A DNA stretch of 49,288 nucleotides from Lysobacter_L cavernae (GTDB lineage Bacteria > Pseudomonadota > Gammaproteobacteria > Xanthomonadales > Xanthomonadaceae): assembly GCF_042648505.1 (NCBI RefSeq), contig NZ_JBHRXK010000010.1:1-49288 (forward strand), in the 5' to 3' direction. Under the pieces are notes generated by a model. It did not search any database and was not told the origin of the DNA. It saw only the letters and a program-made list of their open reading frames with translations. Below are positions 1-6,785 of the stretch, piece after piece (within the stretch, counting starts at the first letter, position 1; every line of letters begins with the position of its first letter). The translations under genes and the position numbers were made by a program.

Positions 1-106
1 GGCGGAGGAGGCGGAGGAGGCGGAGGAGGCGGAGGAGGCGGAGGAGGCGGAGGAGGCGGAGGAGGCGGAGGAGGCGGAGGAGGCGGAGGAGGCGGAGGAG
101 GCGGAG
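1..106. repeat. 9-bp tandem repeat (GGCGGAGGA), 11.8 copies, coding for polyproline
   Basis: Perfect direct repeats of GGCGGAGGA run from the first base to 106. Read on the minus strand they are in-frame CCG CCT CCT codons of the autotransporter linker. Because the unit is 9 bp, gain or loss of units changes linker length without shifting the frame. The array is cut by the window edge, so the true copy number is unknown. Confidence 0.95.
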
Positions 107-1919
107 AGGGGCACGGCGGCGACGGTGCACCGGGAGCAGAACAGTCGATGGTCGAGCGCAGGAACCAGTTCTGCGTATCGGTGCCGGACAGCCCGCCGCG
201 CCACAGCGTGTATTCGTACGGACCGGCGACCACCGGCGTACCCGCCAACGAGAACGCATCCACGACAGTCATGCCGCCGTTGATCGCGGCGATGAGTTCG
301 ATGCCGTTGCCGGTGGTCAGCGCACCGGCACCACCGGCGTTGGTGATCTGCAGCGATGAGGTGCCCGTGGCCTGGCCCCCGTCGATCACCAGGCGATCCG
401 ACGGCGCGTCATCGCCGGCCAATTGCGTGTGCAGCCCCAGCGTGCCGCCGGTGCCGACGTAGTCGTTCACCGTCAGTGTCTTGAAGGCAGTGCCGCCGTC
501 GGGTGCATTGAACAGCACGAAGCTGGCATCGTTGACCAGGCGGCTGAGGTTCGAGTCGCCGGTGAGGTTCCAGGTCGAGCCGCCCTGCAGCGTCACGTTC
601 GACGTGCCGCCGGCTTGAGTCAGCGCGTAACCGGTTAGCGTCGCTGCATCGCCGATGAAATTGAGCAGGCTCGGGTTGGCAGTGTTGGTGGCCACGCCGA
701 GGGCCAGGCCGGAGTCGTTGGTCATGCGTGTGCGGGTGAAGCGGATGTCGGCCGCGCCGCCTCCCACCACGATGCCGTCGCCGGTGGAGGCAAAGCGCGA
801 GTCCGTGGCATCCAGCGTCACCACGCCCGTATCGGAGGCCGAGGCCCTGATCGCTTCGGCCGAGCTGTTGTCCCCCACGTCGAATTCAGCGTTGGCGATC
901 GTGGTCTGACCCGATGTCGCCAGGTAAACGCCATAGGCGTTACCCCCGGACACGCTGATGTGCGATGGGCCCGACAGCGAAACCGTGGATGCTCCGTTAT
1001 AGACGCCGATGGCGCCGGCCTGGCTGGTCACCGCCAGGTCAGGACTTCCGCCCACGGTGATGGAGCTCCCCTTGTAGGCGGCAAGCCCGTACGCCCACTG
1101 CGTCGCATCGACGGTGCCGCTCAACACATTCACGCTGGCCTGGCTGCCGGCACCGCTGGCCACCACGGCGCGTGCAGTGAGCGCCTCCATGGCGACCTGC
1201 GCGGTCCCCGTGACGACGGTGGACCCGCCGTTGAAGGCGCTGATGGCATTGTGATAATCACCCAGCGTCGTACCGATGCCGGACATGGTGATGTCGACGT
1301 TCTCCGCGGTAAGTATGCCGAGATTGTTCGACACCAGTCCCCAACCCTCGGTACCGTCACTGGCGGTGGTGATCGACGTCATGCCAGTCAGTGCAATGCG
1401 GCTGTCGAACCGCGCATACACGCCGTAGGGCCTGTTGGAACTGGCGGTGATCGACAAGTCCCGCGCGGTCACGGTTGGCACCAGGTTGCCCGTGCCGAGC
1501 AAACCCGCGTAGATACCGGTGGCGCCGATTTCCGGGGTCGGCGAACCGCGCCCCTCCACGCTGATAGTGGTGCCCGTGCCCAGGTCGATGACGCCGCCGT
1601 ACTGGACCATGACGGCACTGTACCCGGACGAGTTGGTGGCGATCACGCCGATGCCACCGCCTCCCGCGATGCCGATGGCATTGGGTACGCCGCCGACATC
1701 GCCCGCTGCAACCAGGGCCGAGACGTACATCCCGCTGGCGGTGACCACATCGCCGGTGTTCAACATCAGCGGTGGCACGGTGCCGTAGACCGTGCCCACC
1801 AGGACGGCATTGGGGTCGGCTCCCAGTGGCTCGCTTGGCTCGGCTTCCTGCGCATGACTGCCCAGCGGCATGGCGCAGGCCATCATGCAAGCCAGCGCCA
1901 GGATCCGGCGCCGTGGCAT
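1..1919 (-). CDS. Autotransporter (type V secretion) passenger, 3' end cut off by the window edge
   Basis: The minus strand is open without a stop from the ATG at 1919 to the left edge, giving 639 codons. It starts with a signal peptide (MPRRRILALA, a hydrophobic core, then SHA before QEAE). A Gly/Ser/Thr/Val-rich passenger follows, with repeated short beta strands such as GVYNGASTVSLSG and NAYGVYLATSG, typical of a beta-helix. Residues about 480-595 look like the conserved C-terminal pertactin/autochaperone region (LFNAPDGGTAFKTLTVNDY, then GPYEYTLWRGG near 580). Next come SPPCPS and 34 uninterrupted prolines (codons CCG CCT CCT repeated), the usual kind of linker before an autotransporter beta-barrel. 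The barrel itself must lie left of position 1. The protein is inferred to be a surface adhesin or another exposed factor; no enzymatic motif was seen. The ribosome site is weak (CCAGGG just before the ATG). Confidence 0.82.
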   Translation of the reverse strand, partial: MPRRRILALACMMACAMPLGSHAQEAEPSEPLGADPNAVLVGTVYGTVPPLMLNTGDVVTASGMYVSALVAAGDVGGVPNAIGIAGGGGIGVIATNSSGYSAVMVQYGGVIDLGTGTTISVEGRGSPTPEIGATGIYAGLLGTGNLVPTVTARDLSITASSNRPYGVYARFDSRIALTGMTSITTASDGTEGWGLVSNNLGILTAENVDITMSGIGTTLGDYHNAISAFNGGSTVVTGTAQVAMEALTARAVVASGAGSQASVNVLSGTVDATQWAYGLAAYKGSSITVGGSPDLAVTSQAGAIGVYNGASTVSLSGPSHISVSGGNAYGVYLATSGQTTIANAEFDVGDNSSAEAIRASASDTGVVTLDATDSRFASTGDGIVVGGGAADIRFTRTRMTNDSGLALGVATNTANPSLLNFIGDAATLTGYALTQAGGTSNVTLQGGSTWNLTGDSNLSRLVNDASFVLFNAPDGGTAFKTLTVNDYVGTGGTLGLHTQLAGDDAPSDRLVIDGGQATGTSSLQITNAGGAGALTTGNGIELIAAINGGMTVVDAFSLAGTPVVAGPYEYTLWRGGLSGTDTQNWFLRSTIDCSAPGAPSPPCPSPPPPPPPPPPPPPPPPPPPPPPPPPPPPPPPPPP

Positions 1920-2403
1920 CCCTGGATAGCTGCTCGATCGTACAAAAACGTCGGGCCTGTCGTCAGTGCGGAACAGCCCGCTTTCAGCTCTTTGGCGGCT
2001 GCCTGGTACGTAGTCTGTCGCGGCCCCTGGTGCTATGGAGGTCAATATGGAAAAGCGTGAGGCGTATTCCTCGCGACCGCGTCCGATGACAGGCCGTCCA
2101 TTCCGCAACTCCATGGTCACCTCCGTGCGCTATCCGTCGAGCTCTTATAGGTCCCCATGTGACAGGGCGGTGAAGCAGCGGATGGATCTCAGGCTCGGAG
2201 AACGCGCTCCAGGTGATCGCTCTGCAGCTCATCAATGGCCCGGTACAAATGGCGGCGCGTCACCCTGTAGAGTTTGAACGGCGCTACGCGCAACGAGGGG
2301 GCTGAGTGTCCACGGAACTCCGGGCGATTCAGGCCGGGCCTCGTCCTGGCACGAGGTCGGGCCCGGGTGTATGGCATTGCAATCTGCGGCACACTCGGCC
2401 GCC
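1920..2403. other. Intergenic region between divergent genes; no confident gene
   Basis: These 484 bases separate the leftward autotransporter gene from the rightward channel gene and should hold both promoters. I see no convincing promoter pair. A minus-strand open frame at 2189-2392 ends in a protein-like stretch (VTRRHLYRAIDELQ) that could be a fragment of a lost gene, but it has no recognisable family and no clear ribosome site. Confidence 0.5.
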
Positions 2404-3090
2404 ATGAGCGAACCCCGCCTGTCCTCCCTGCGCTGGCGCGTGACCGTGCGCCGACACCCGTCGGCGTTCCTGCTGGCCGTGCAGTTGCTGAGCCTGGTGC
2501 TGTACCCGCTGTTCGACGAGATGCGCGGCGGGCGCGTGGTGTTCGGCGCGTTCGGCGTGCTGGCGCTGGCGCTGGCGGTGTGGGTGGTGAACCGCAGCCC
2601 GGCGATCAAGTGGATCGCGTGGTTGCTGGCGGTGCCTGCGTTCGGGTTCTCACTGCTGTCGGTGCTGTTTGCCAGCGAGTCCCTGCTGGTGCTCTCCTCG
2701 GCGCTGGAGGCGGCGGTGTACTTCTACGCCGCCGGCAGCCTGATCGCCTACATGATGAGCGACCACCGCGTGACCTCCGACGAGCTGTTCGCAGCAGGCG
2801 CCACATTCACGCTGCTGGCCTGGGGCTTCGCCTACGTGTTTGTGGTCTGCCAGGCCTGGTACCCGGGCAGCTTCACCGGTGCACTCAATCCGGGGCAACC
2901 GCGCAGCTGGCTGGAGCTGCTGTCCCTGAGCTTCACCAACCTTTCCGCCGTCGGTCTCGGCGATGTGATCCCACTGGGTTCGACCGCGCGCGTGCTGGTG
3001 ATGCTGGAGCAACTGGCCGGCGTGGGGTATCTCGCGGCGGTGGTGTCGCGCCTGATCGGCCTGACGCTGTTGCGTCATGAGCGCCGCTGA
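2404..3090 (+). CDS. Two-transmembrane-type potassium channel-like membrane protein
   Basis: A 228-residue protein from the internal ATG at 2404 (an ATG at 2371 would add 11 residues with no better ribosome site). It has several hydrophobic segments: about 20-38, 47-63, 69-90, a pair near 95-110, a segment near 130-150, and a last helix near 200-215. Just before the last helix is a pore-loop-like motif, SFTNLSAVGLGDVIP, resembling the K+ channel selectivity filter (TxxTVGYGD), with SAVGLGD in place of TVGYGD. GLGD variants are known in two-pore-domain K+ channels. The helix after the filter (ARVLVMLEQLAGVGYLAAV) fits a pore-lining inner helix of the Ion_trans_2 type. No cytosolic RCK/TrkA domain is present, so gating is not evident. 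Assignment as an ion channel is fairly secure; ion selectivity is inferred. Confidence 0.72.
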   Translation: MSEPRLSSLRWRVTVRRHPSAFLLAVQLLSLVLYPLFDEMRGGRVVFGAFGVLALALAVWVVNRSPAIKWIAWLLAVPAFGFSLLSVLFASESLLVLSSALEAAVYFYAAGSLIAYMMSDHRVTSDELFAAGATFTLLAWGFAYVFVVCQAWYPGSFTGALNPGQPRSWLELLSLSFTNLSAVGLGDVIPLGSTARVLVMLEQLAGVGYLAAVVSRLIGLTLLRHERR

Positions 3091-3107
3091 GAGTCCGTGA
3101 GACGGGC

Positions 3108-3131
3108 AAAAAAAAACGCGCGGATCGCGCG
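3108..3131 (-). terminator. Minus-strand intrinsic terminator-like hairpin with no obvious minus-strand gene
   Basis: Read leftward, the sequence gives CGCGCG-ATC-CGCGCG followed by nine T. The six-pair GC stem is 3117-3131 and the A tract on the plus strand is 3108-3116. On the plus strand the A run precedes the stem, so it would not terminate rightward transcripts. The next genes on the right are all plus strand. Confidence 0.55.
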
Positions 3132-3305
3132 AATGTCGGAACTGTACGTTCTGTTAAGACGTCGGCGAGAGAGGGCCTGAAAGCCACCCCGGATGAATGG
3201 GGTTAGCCCAAAGGACGTTAGAATGTCTGGCCGCGCTGCGCTTTCCCGATCGCGCCTGCGCGTTTTGCCAAGTCTGTCGGTTGGCCGATTCAGGCCGAAA
3301 GTCAC

Positions 3306-5681
3306 ATGACGGCTGTTCAGCTGGCCTCGCACCATTCCGGATTCATGCCCAGACCCTCCGAGCCAATCCCGCGCGCCCTGCCATCCGATCGGCTGCGCGT
3401 GGGCGAGTGCCTGATCGACGTACCGCTGCGCGAGATCCGCGCACCCGGCAAGCGCCGTGCATTGCGGATCACGCCGAAGTCGATGGGCGTGCTGCTGGCG
3501 CTGATCGACCAGGCCGGGCGTGTGGTCAGCCGCGATGCGTTGCTGACCGAGGTGTGGCCGGACACATTGCCAACCAACGACGTCATCACCCAGGCCATCA
3601 CCCAACTGCGCAAGGCCTTCGATGACGAGCGCGGCAACCCGCGCTACATCGAAACGATCGCCAAGAACGGCTACCGCCTGCTGGCGCCGGTCGAATGGCT
3701 GGCGGCGGATGCCGCGTCGGGCGAAGACGCCGCGGGTGATCCGGCCGACGCGCGCTGGTCCGATCCGACCCGCACCACCGCGCAGTACCCGGCCATCGCC
3801 AGTCTTGATCCGACCGAGCCGCTGGCACCGGTGCCGCTGCCGGAGCCGGCGCGCACGCGCGCCACCTGGCGCTCGCTCGCCGGCGCCACGGTGACGGTGA
3901 CGGCATTGGTCGTGCTGCTGCTGGCCTGGGCGGGGCTGCGCGAGCGCTCGCCGAGCGAGGCCACGCTGACAGCAGGCACGCAGACGGTGCGCGCTGAGCG
4001 GCCGTACCGCTTGATCACCTCGATGCCGGGTTTCGAGCTGGCGCCGACGCTTTCCCCGGACGCGTCACTGGTGGCTTACGTGGCCATCCCCGACGGCCAG
4101 AAGGGCACAGCGATCCTGGTGCAGACCACCGAGCCGACCCAGCCGCGGCAACTGACCCGGCCGCCGGACGGCGCCGACGACAGCGCGCCGGCCTGGTCGC
4201 CGGACGGTCGCTGGATCGCCTTTGCCCGTCTGCAAGCCGGGGTCCGTTGCACGATCCGGATGGTGGCCCCCAACGCACGCGGCGAACACGAAATCGGCGG
4301 CTGCGACCACCGCAGCCCGCCTTCGTTCGACTGGACCCCGGACGGCAGCGGCCTGATCTTCGGCAGCATGACCAGCGAGCGCGGCCACCATGGCCTGCGT
4401 GTGCTCGACCTGGCCAGCGGCCAGTGGCGCCCGGTGCCCTACCAGGCCAATGCCAAGGATGTCGACAGCGCGCCGCGCTACTCGCCGGACGGGCGCTGGA
4501 TCGTGTTCGTGCGCAACGCGCCGCTCGGTGATTTCTGGCGGATCCCGGCCGAGGGCGGCGTCGCCGAGCGCCTCAGTCGGCTGCGCACCGACGTGCGCGG
4601 CTGGGACTGGTTGCCCGACGGGCGTGCGCTGTTGTTCGGCAGCATGATCGACGGCGACAGCCACGTGTTCCGGCTGGACCTGGCCAGCGGCGTGGCCAGC
4701 GCCATCCCGATCGCCGATGCCCAGGCGCCGTCGGTCGCGCGGGCGCGGCCGGCGGCGGCCTTTGTCCGGCGCAAACCCTTTTTCGGACTCTATCGGGTGG
4801 CGCTGGGCAGCGGTGGGCCTGGGGCGGTGCATGTGGTCGAGCCGTTGTTCCCCTCGTCGGCGCGCGACATCCTGCCGGCGGTAGCCCCCGACGGGCGGCA
4901 GTTGGCGTTCGTGTCCGACCGCTCCGGCGACAACGGATTGTGGTGGGCCGACCTCGAACAGCCCGACACGCTGCGGATGGTGGGCGGGGTGCGGCCGATG
5001 ACGCGCTACGCGCTGGCCTGGTCTGCCGACAGCCGACGCCTGCTGGTCACTGGGGTGGGCCAGGACGGCCGCGCCGTGGCGCACGAGGTGACGCCCGCCA
5101 ATGGCCGCGTGACCCGGCTCGACCCGCCGGTGCCGGAGCCGCTGCAGGCCGTGTACCTGCCCGACCCGAACCGGCTGCTGGTGCTGACCGGCACCGACGA
5201 TGGCCGTCTGCGCCTGCACCTGTTCGATCGGGCCCAGCGCCCCTGGCGCTCGCTGGCTGCCATCGACGACGTGTCGCAGGTCCAGGTCGACGCCCGGGGT
5301 GGCCGGGTGTTGTTCACCCGGCTGACCCAGAGCGGTCTGTGGCAAGCCGACCTGGGCCTGTCCACGCCGAGCATCCAGCGGATCGATGCCGAGGAGCCGG
5401 TGGCCGACCATTACCGGTTGTGGGCCGTCGACGAGGCGGGGCAGGTGCGCTACCTCGAGCGACGGCACAACTGTGCTGCCAGCCTGCGCCGGATCGTTCC
5501 GGCCGACACCGCCGCGCCGCGCTGCCTGGACCAAGGCCGGCGCTCGGCGATCAACGGCTTCAGCCTGAGCCCGCGCGGTGACACCATTTACCTGGCCCTG
5601 GCCGAGTGGGACGGCGCCGACATCGGCTTCATGGAGCTGCCACCGGAGCCGAAAGCCTTCGCGCCAGGATGGCTCAAGTAA
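3306..5681 (+). CDS. CadC-type membrane-anchored winged-helix regulator with WD40/TolB-like propeller
   Basis: This 791-residue protein has three parts. Residues about 28-125 form an OmpR/CadC-type winged-helix DNA-binding domain (KSMGVLLALIDQAGRVVSRD, then ALLTEVWPDT, ending in IETIAKNGYRLL). A single membrane helix lies near 188-207 (TVTVTALVVLLLAWAGL). The remainder is a periplasmic beta-propeller with repeated PD40/TolB signatures, for example LSPDASLVAYVA, WSPDGRWIAFAR, YSPDGRWIVFVRN and VAPDGRQLAFVSD. Proteins of this plan sense a periplasmic signal and bind DNA directly, without phosphorylation. There is no receiver domain. An in-frame ATG at 3345 is an alternative start. The next genes are an AraC regulator and a TonB-dependent receptor on the same strand, so control of nutrient uptake is a reasonable inference; the target is not visible. 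Confidence 0.85.
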   Translation: MTAVQLASHHSGFMPRPSEPIPRALPSDRLRVGECLIDVPLREIRAPGKRRALRITPKSMGVLLALIDQAGRVVSRDALLTEVWPDTLPTNDVITQAITQLRKAFDDERGNPRYIETIAKNGYRLLAPVEWLAADAASGEDAAGDPADARWSDPTRTTAQYPAIASLDPTEPLAPVPLPEPARTRATWRSLAGATVTVTALVVLLLAWAGLRERSPSEATLTAGTQTVRAERPYRLITSMPGFELAPTLSPDASLVAYVAIPDGQKGTAILVQTTEPTQPRQLTRPPDGADDSAPAWSPDGRWIAFARLQAGVRCTIRMVAPNARGEHEIGGCDHRSPPSFDWTPDGSGLIFGSMTSERGHHGLRVLDLASGQWRPVPYQANAKDVDSAPRYSPDGRWIVFVRNAPLGDFWRIPAEGGVAERLSRLRTDVRGWDWLPDGRALLFGSMIDGDSHVFRLDLASGVASAIPIADAQAPSVARARPAAAFVRRKPFFGLYRVALGSGGPGAVHVVEPLFPSSARDILPAVAPDGRQLAFVSDRSGDNGLWWADLEQPDTLRMVGGVRPMTRYALAWSADSRRLLVTGVGQDGRAVAHEVTPANGRVTRLDPPVPEPLQAVYLPDPNRLLVLTGTDDGRLRLHLFDRAQRPWRSLAAIDDVSQVQVDARGGRVLFTRLTQSGLWQADLGLSTPSIQRIDAEEPVADHYRLWAVDEAGQVRYLERRHNCAASLRRIVPADTAAPRCLDQGRRSAINGFSLSPRGDTIYLALAEWDGADIGFMELPPEPKAFAPGWLK

Positions 5682-5824
5682 CTGATTAAAATAAGAAATA
5701 TTCTTTCGTAACTCCTTCGGCTCGGGTTTCGTTGCGAATTCGCATAAGTCTCCGGCAAGTTTCCTGATCCGGCGGCCCGTCTCAGGCAAATCCATTGGCC
5801 ATTCTCGGCACATGAGGTGGACCA
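5682..5824 (+). promoter_or_regulatory. AT-rich island with short inverted repeat ahead of the AraC gene
   Basis: Just after the regulator's stop, the base composition changes to A/T-rich for about 25 bases. An inverted repeat AAGAA-ATA-TTCTT is at 5693-5705. The contrast with the GC-rich surroundings suggests a promoter or operator for the AraC-family gene. A clear GAGGTGG ribosome site precedes the ATG at 5825. No confident -35/-10 pair was found. Confidence 0.3.
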
Positions 5825-6736
5825 ATGGAGCAAGTGCAATGGGCGGACCGCGGGCAGCTGCTGCAGCTCGATACGCCGGACGGCGCGGTTCAGGGTGGCT
5901 GCATCGGCGTTTCGCGGCTGGGTAGCGCGCAGATCTCCGGTGGGTTCTCGATCTGGGTCCAGCTGCACGGCAGCTCGTGGGTCGAGGCCAAAGAGGGCAA
6001 GTTCCGCCTCAAGGGCGGCGACTGGATCGCCTTCGAGAAAGACTCCAAGCCGGTGGTGCAGGCCGACCGCACCGGCGTCTGCGTCGGTCTCACGCTGTCG
6101 AGCGACGCCTTGCGCGAGATGACGCGCTTCGCCGATCGCGGCCTCTACGCCGGCCGCGGCCACATGTCGCGCCGCGATGCCCGCATCAGCCTGCGCCTGT
6201 GGCGCGAGGCCGCGGCGCGCCTGGGCGAGGACGCCAGTTTCGACACCACCGCACTGCGGCCGATCCTGCTGCACCTGGCCGGCGTCCAGCGCGATCTGGC
6301 CGCGCGCATCCCGCGTTGCCCGGGCCGCTCGCGCAGCCGCAAGCGCCAGGTGTTCGGGCGCCTGCAGCGCGCCCGTCTATACCTGGAAGGCAACTGCGAC
6401 CGCGTCGTGCGCATCAGCGAGTTGGCCGAGTTGACCAGCTTCTCCAGCTGGTACTTCTCCAAGACCTTCCACAGCCTCTACGAAGAGAGCCCGCAGGCGG
6501 CGTCGGCGCGCATGCGCCTGGAGCACGCGGCGGAGCTGCTCACCAGCACCTCGATGATGATCGGCGAGGTCGCCGCGGCCAGCGGTTTCGACAACTGCTG
6601 CAGCTTCGCGCGCGCCTTCCGCGCCCGTTTCGGCCAGTCCGCGACCCGCTACCGCAGCGCGGCCGTGTCCTCGCGGACACATTCGGCAAAGTCTCTGGTG
6701 GGCAATCGCAAAGCGGCGGCGTTCACCGGGACGTAA
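5825..6736 (+). CDS. AraC-family transcriptional regulator
   Basis: A 303-residue protein. The N-terminal half (1-150) has no strong signature but looks like a small beta-rich ligand-sensing domain (GGCIGVSRLGSAQISGGFSI). The C-terminal part has the two helix-turn-helix units of the AraC family: the first around RISELAELTSFSSWYFSKTF, the second around IGEVAAASGFDNCCSFARAF, ending with the typical RFGQSATRYR. A good ribosome site (GAGGTGG) fixes the start. It lies 49 bases upstream of the TonB-dependent receptor and in the same direction, so it probably activates that receptor, or is co-transcribed with it. The effector is unknown. Confidence 0.88.
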   Translation: MEQVQWADRGQLLQLDTPDGAVQGGCIGVSRLGSAQISGGFSIWVQLHGSSWVEAKEGKFRLKGGDWIAFEKDSKPVVQADRTGVCVGLTLSSDALREMTRFADRGLYAGRGHMSRRDARISLRLWREAAARLGEDASFDTTALRPILLHLAGVQRDLAARIPRCPGRSRSRKRQVFGRLQRARLYLEGNCDRVVRISELAELTSFSSWYFSKTFHSLYEESPQAASARMRLEHAAELLTSTSMMIGEVAAASGFDNCCSFARAFRARFGQSATRYRSAAVSSRTHSAKSLVGNRKAAAFTGT

Positions 6737-6785
6737 CTTCTCCAAGGCGTTTAACACGCCCATAACGATTACTGGAGAGAGATAG

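Noticed and set aside
960..2060. Long open frames on the plus strand opposite the autotransporter
   Set aside because: They lie antisense to the minus-strand gene, which has a signal peptide, a beta-helix composition and the pertactin-type region; the plus frames give His/Arg-rich nonsense.
2189..2392. Minus-strand frame with a protein-like tail (VTRRHLYRAIDELQ)
   Set aside because: Too short, without a ribosome site or family. It could be a fragment, but I cannot support a gene.
4065..5825. A 586-codon minus-strand frame opposite the CadC-type gene
   Set aside because: No recognisable domain; the plus strand carries clear propeller repeats.
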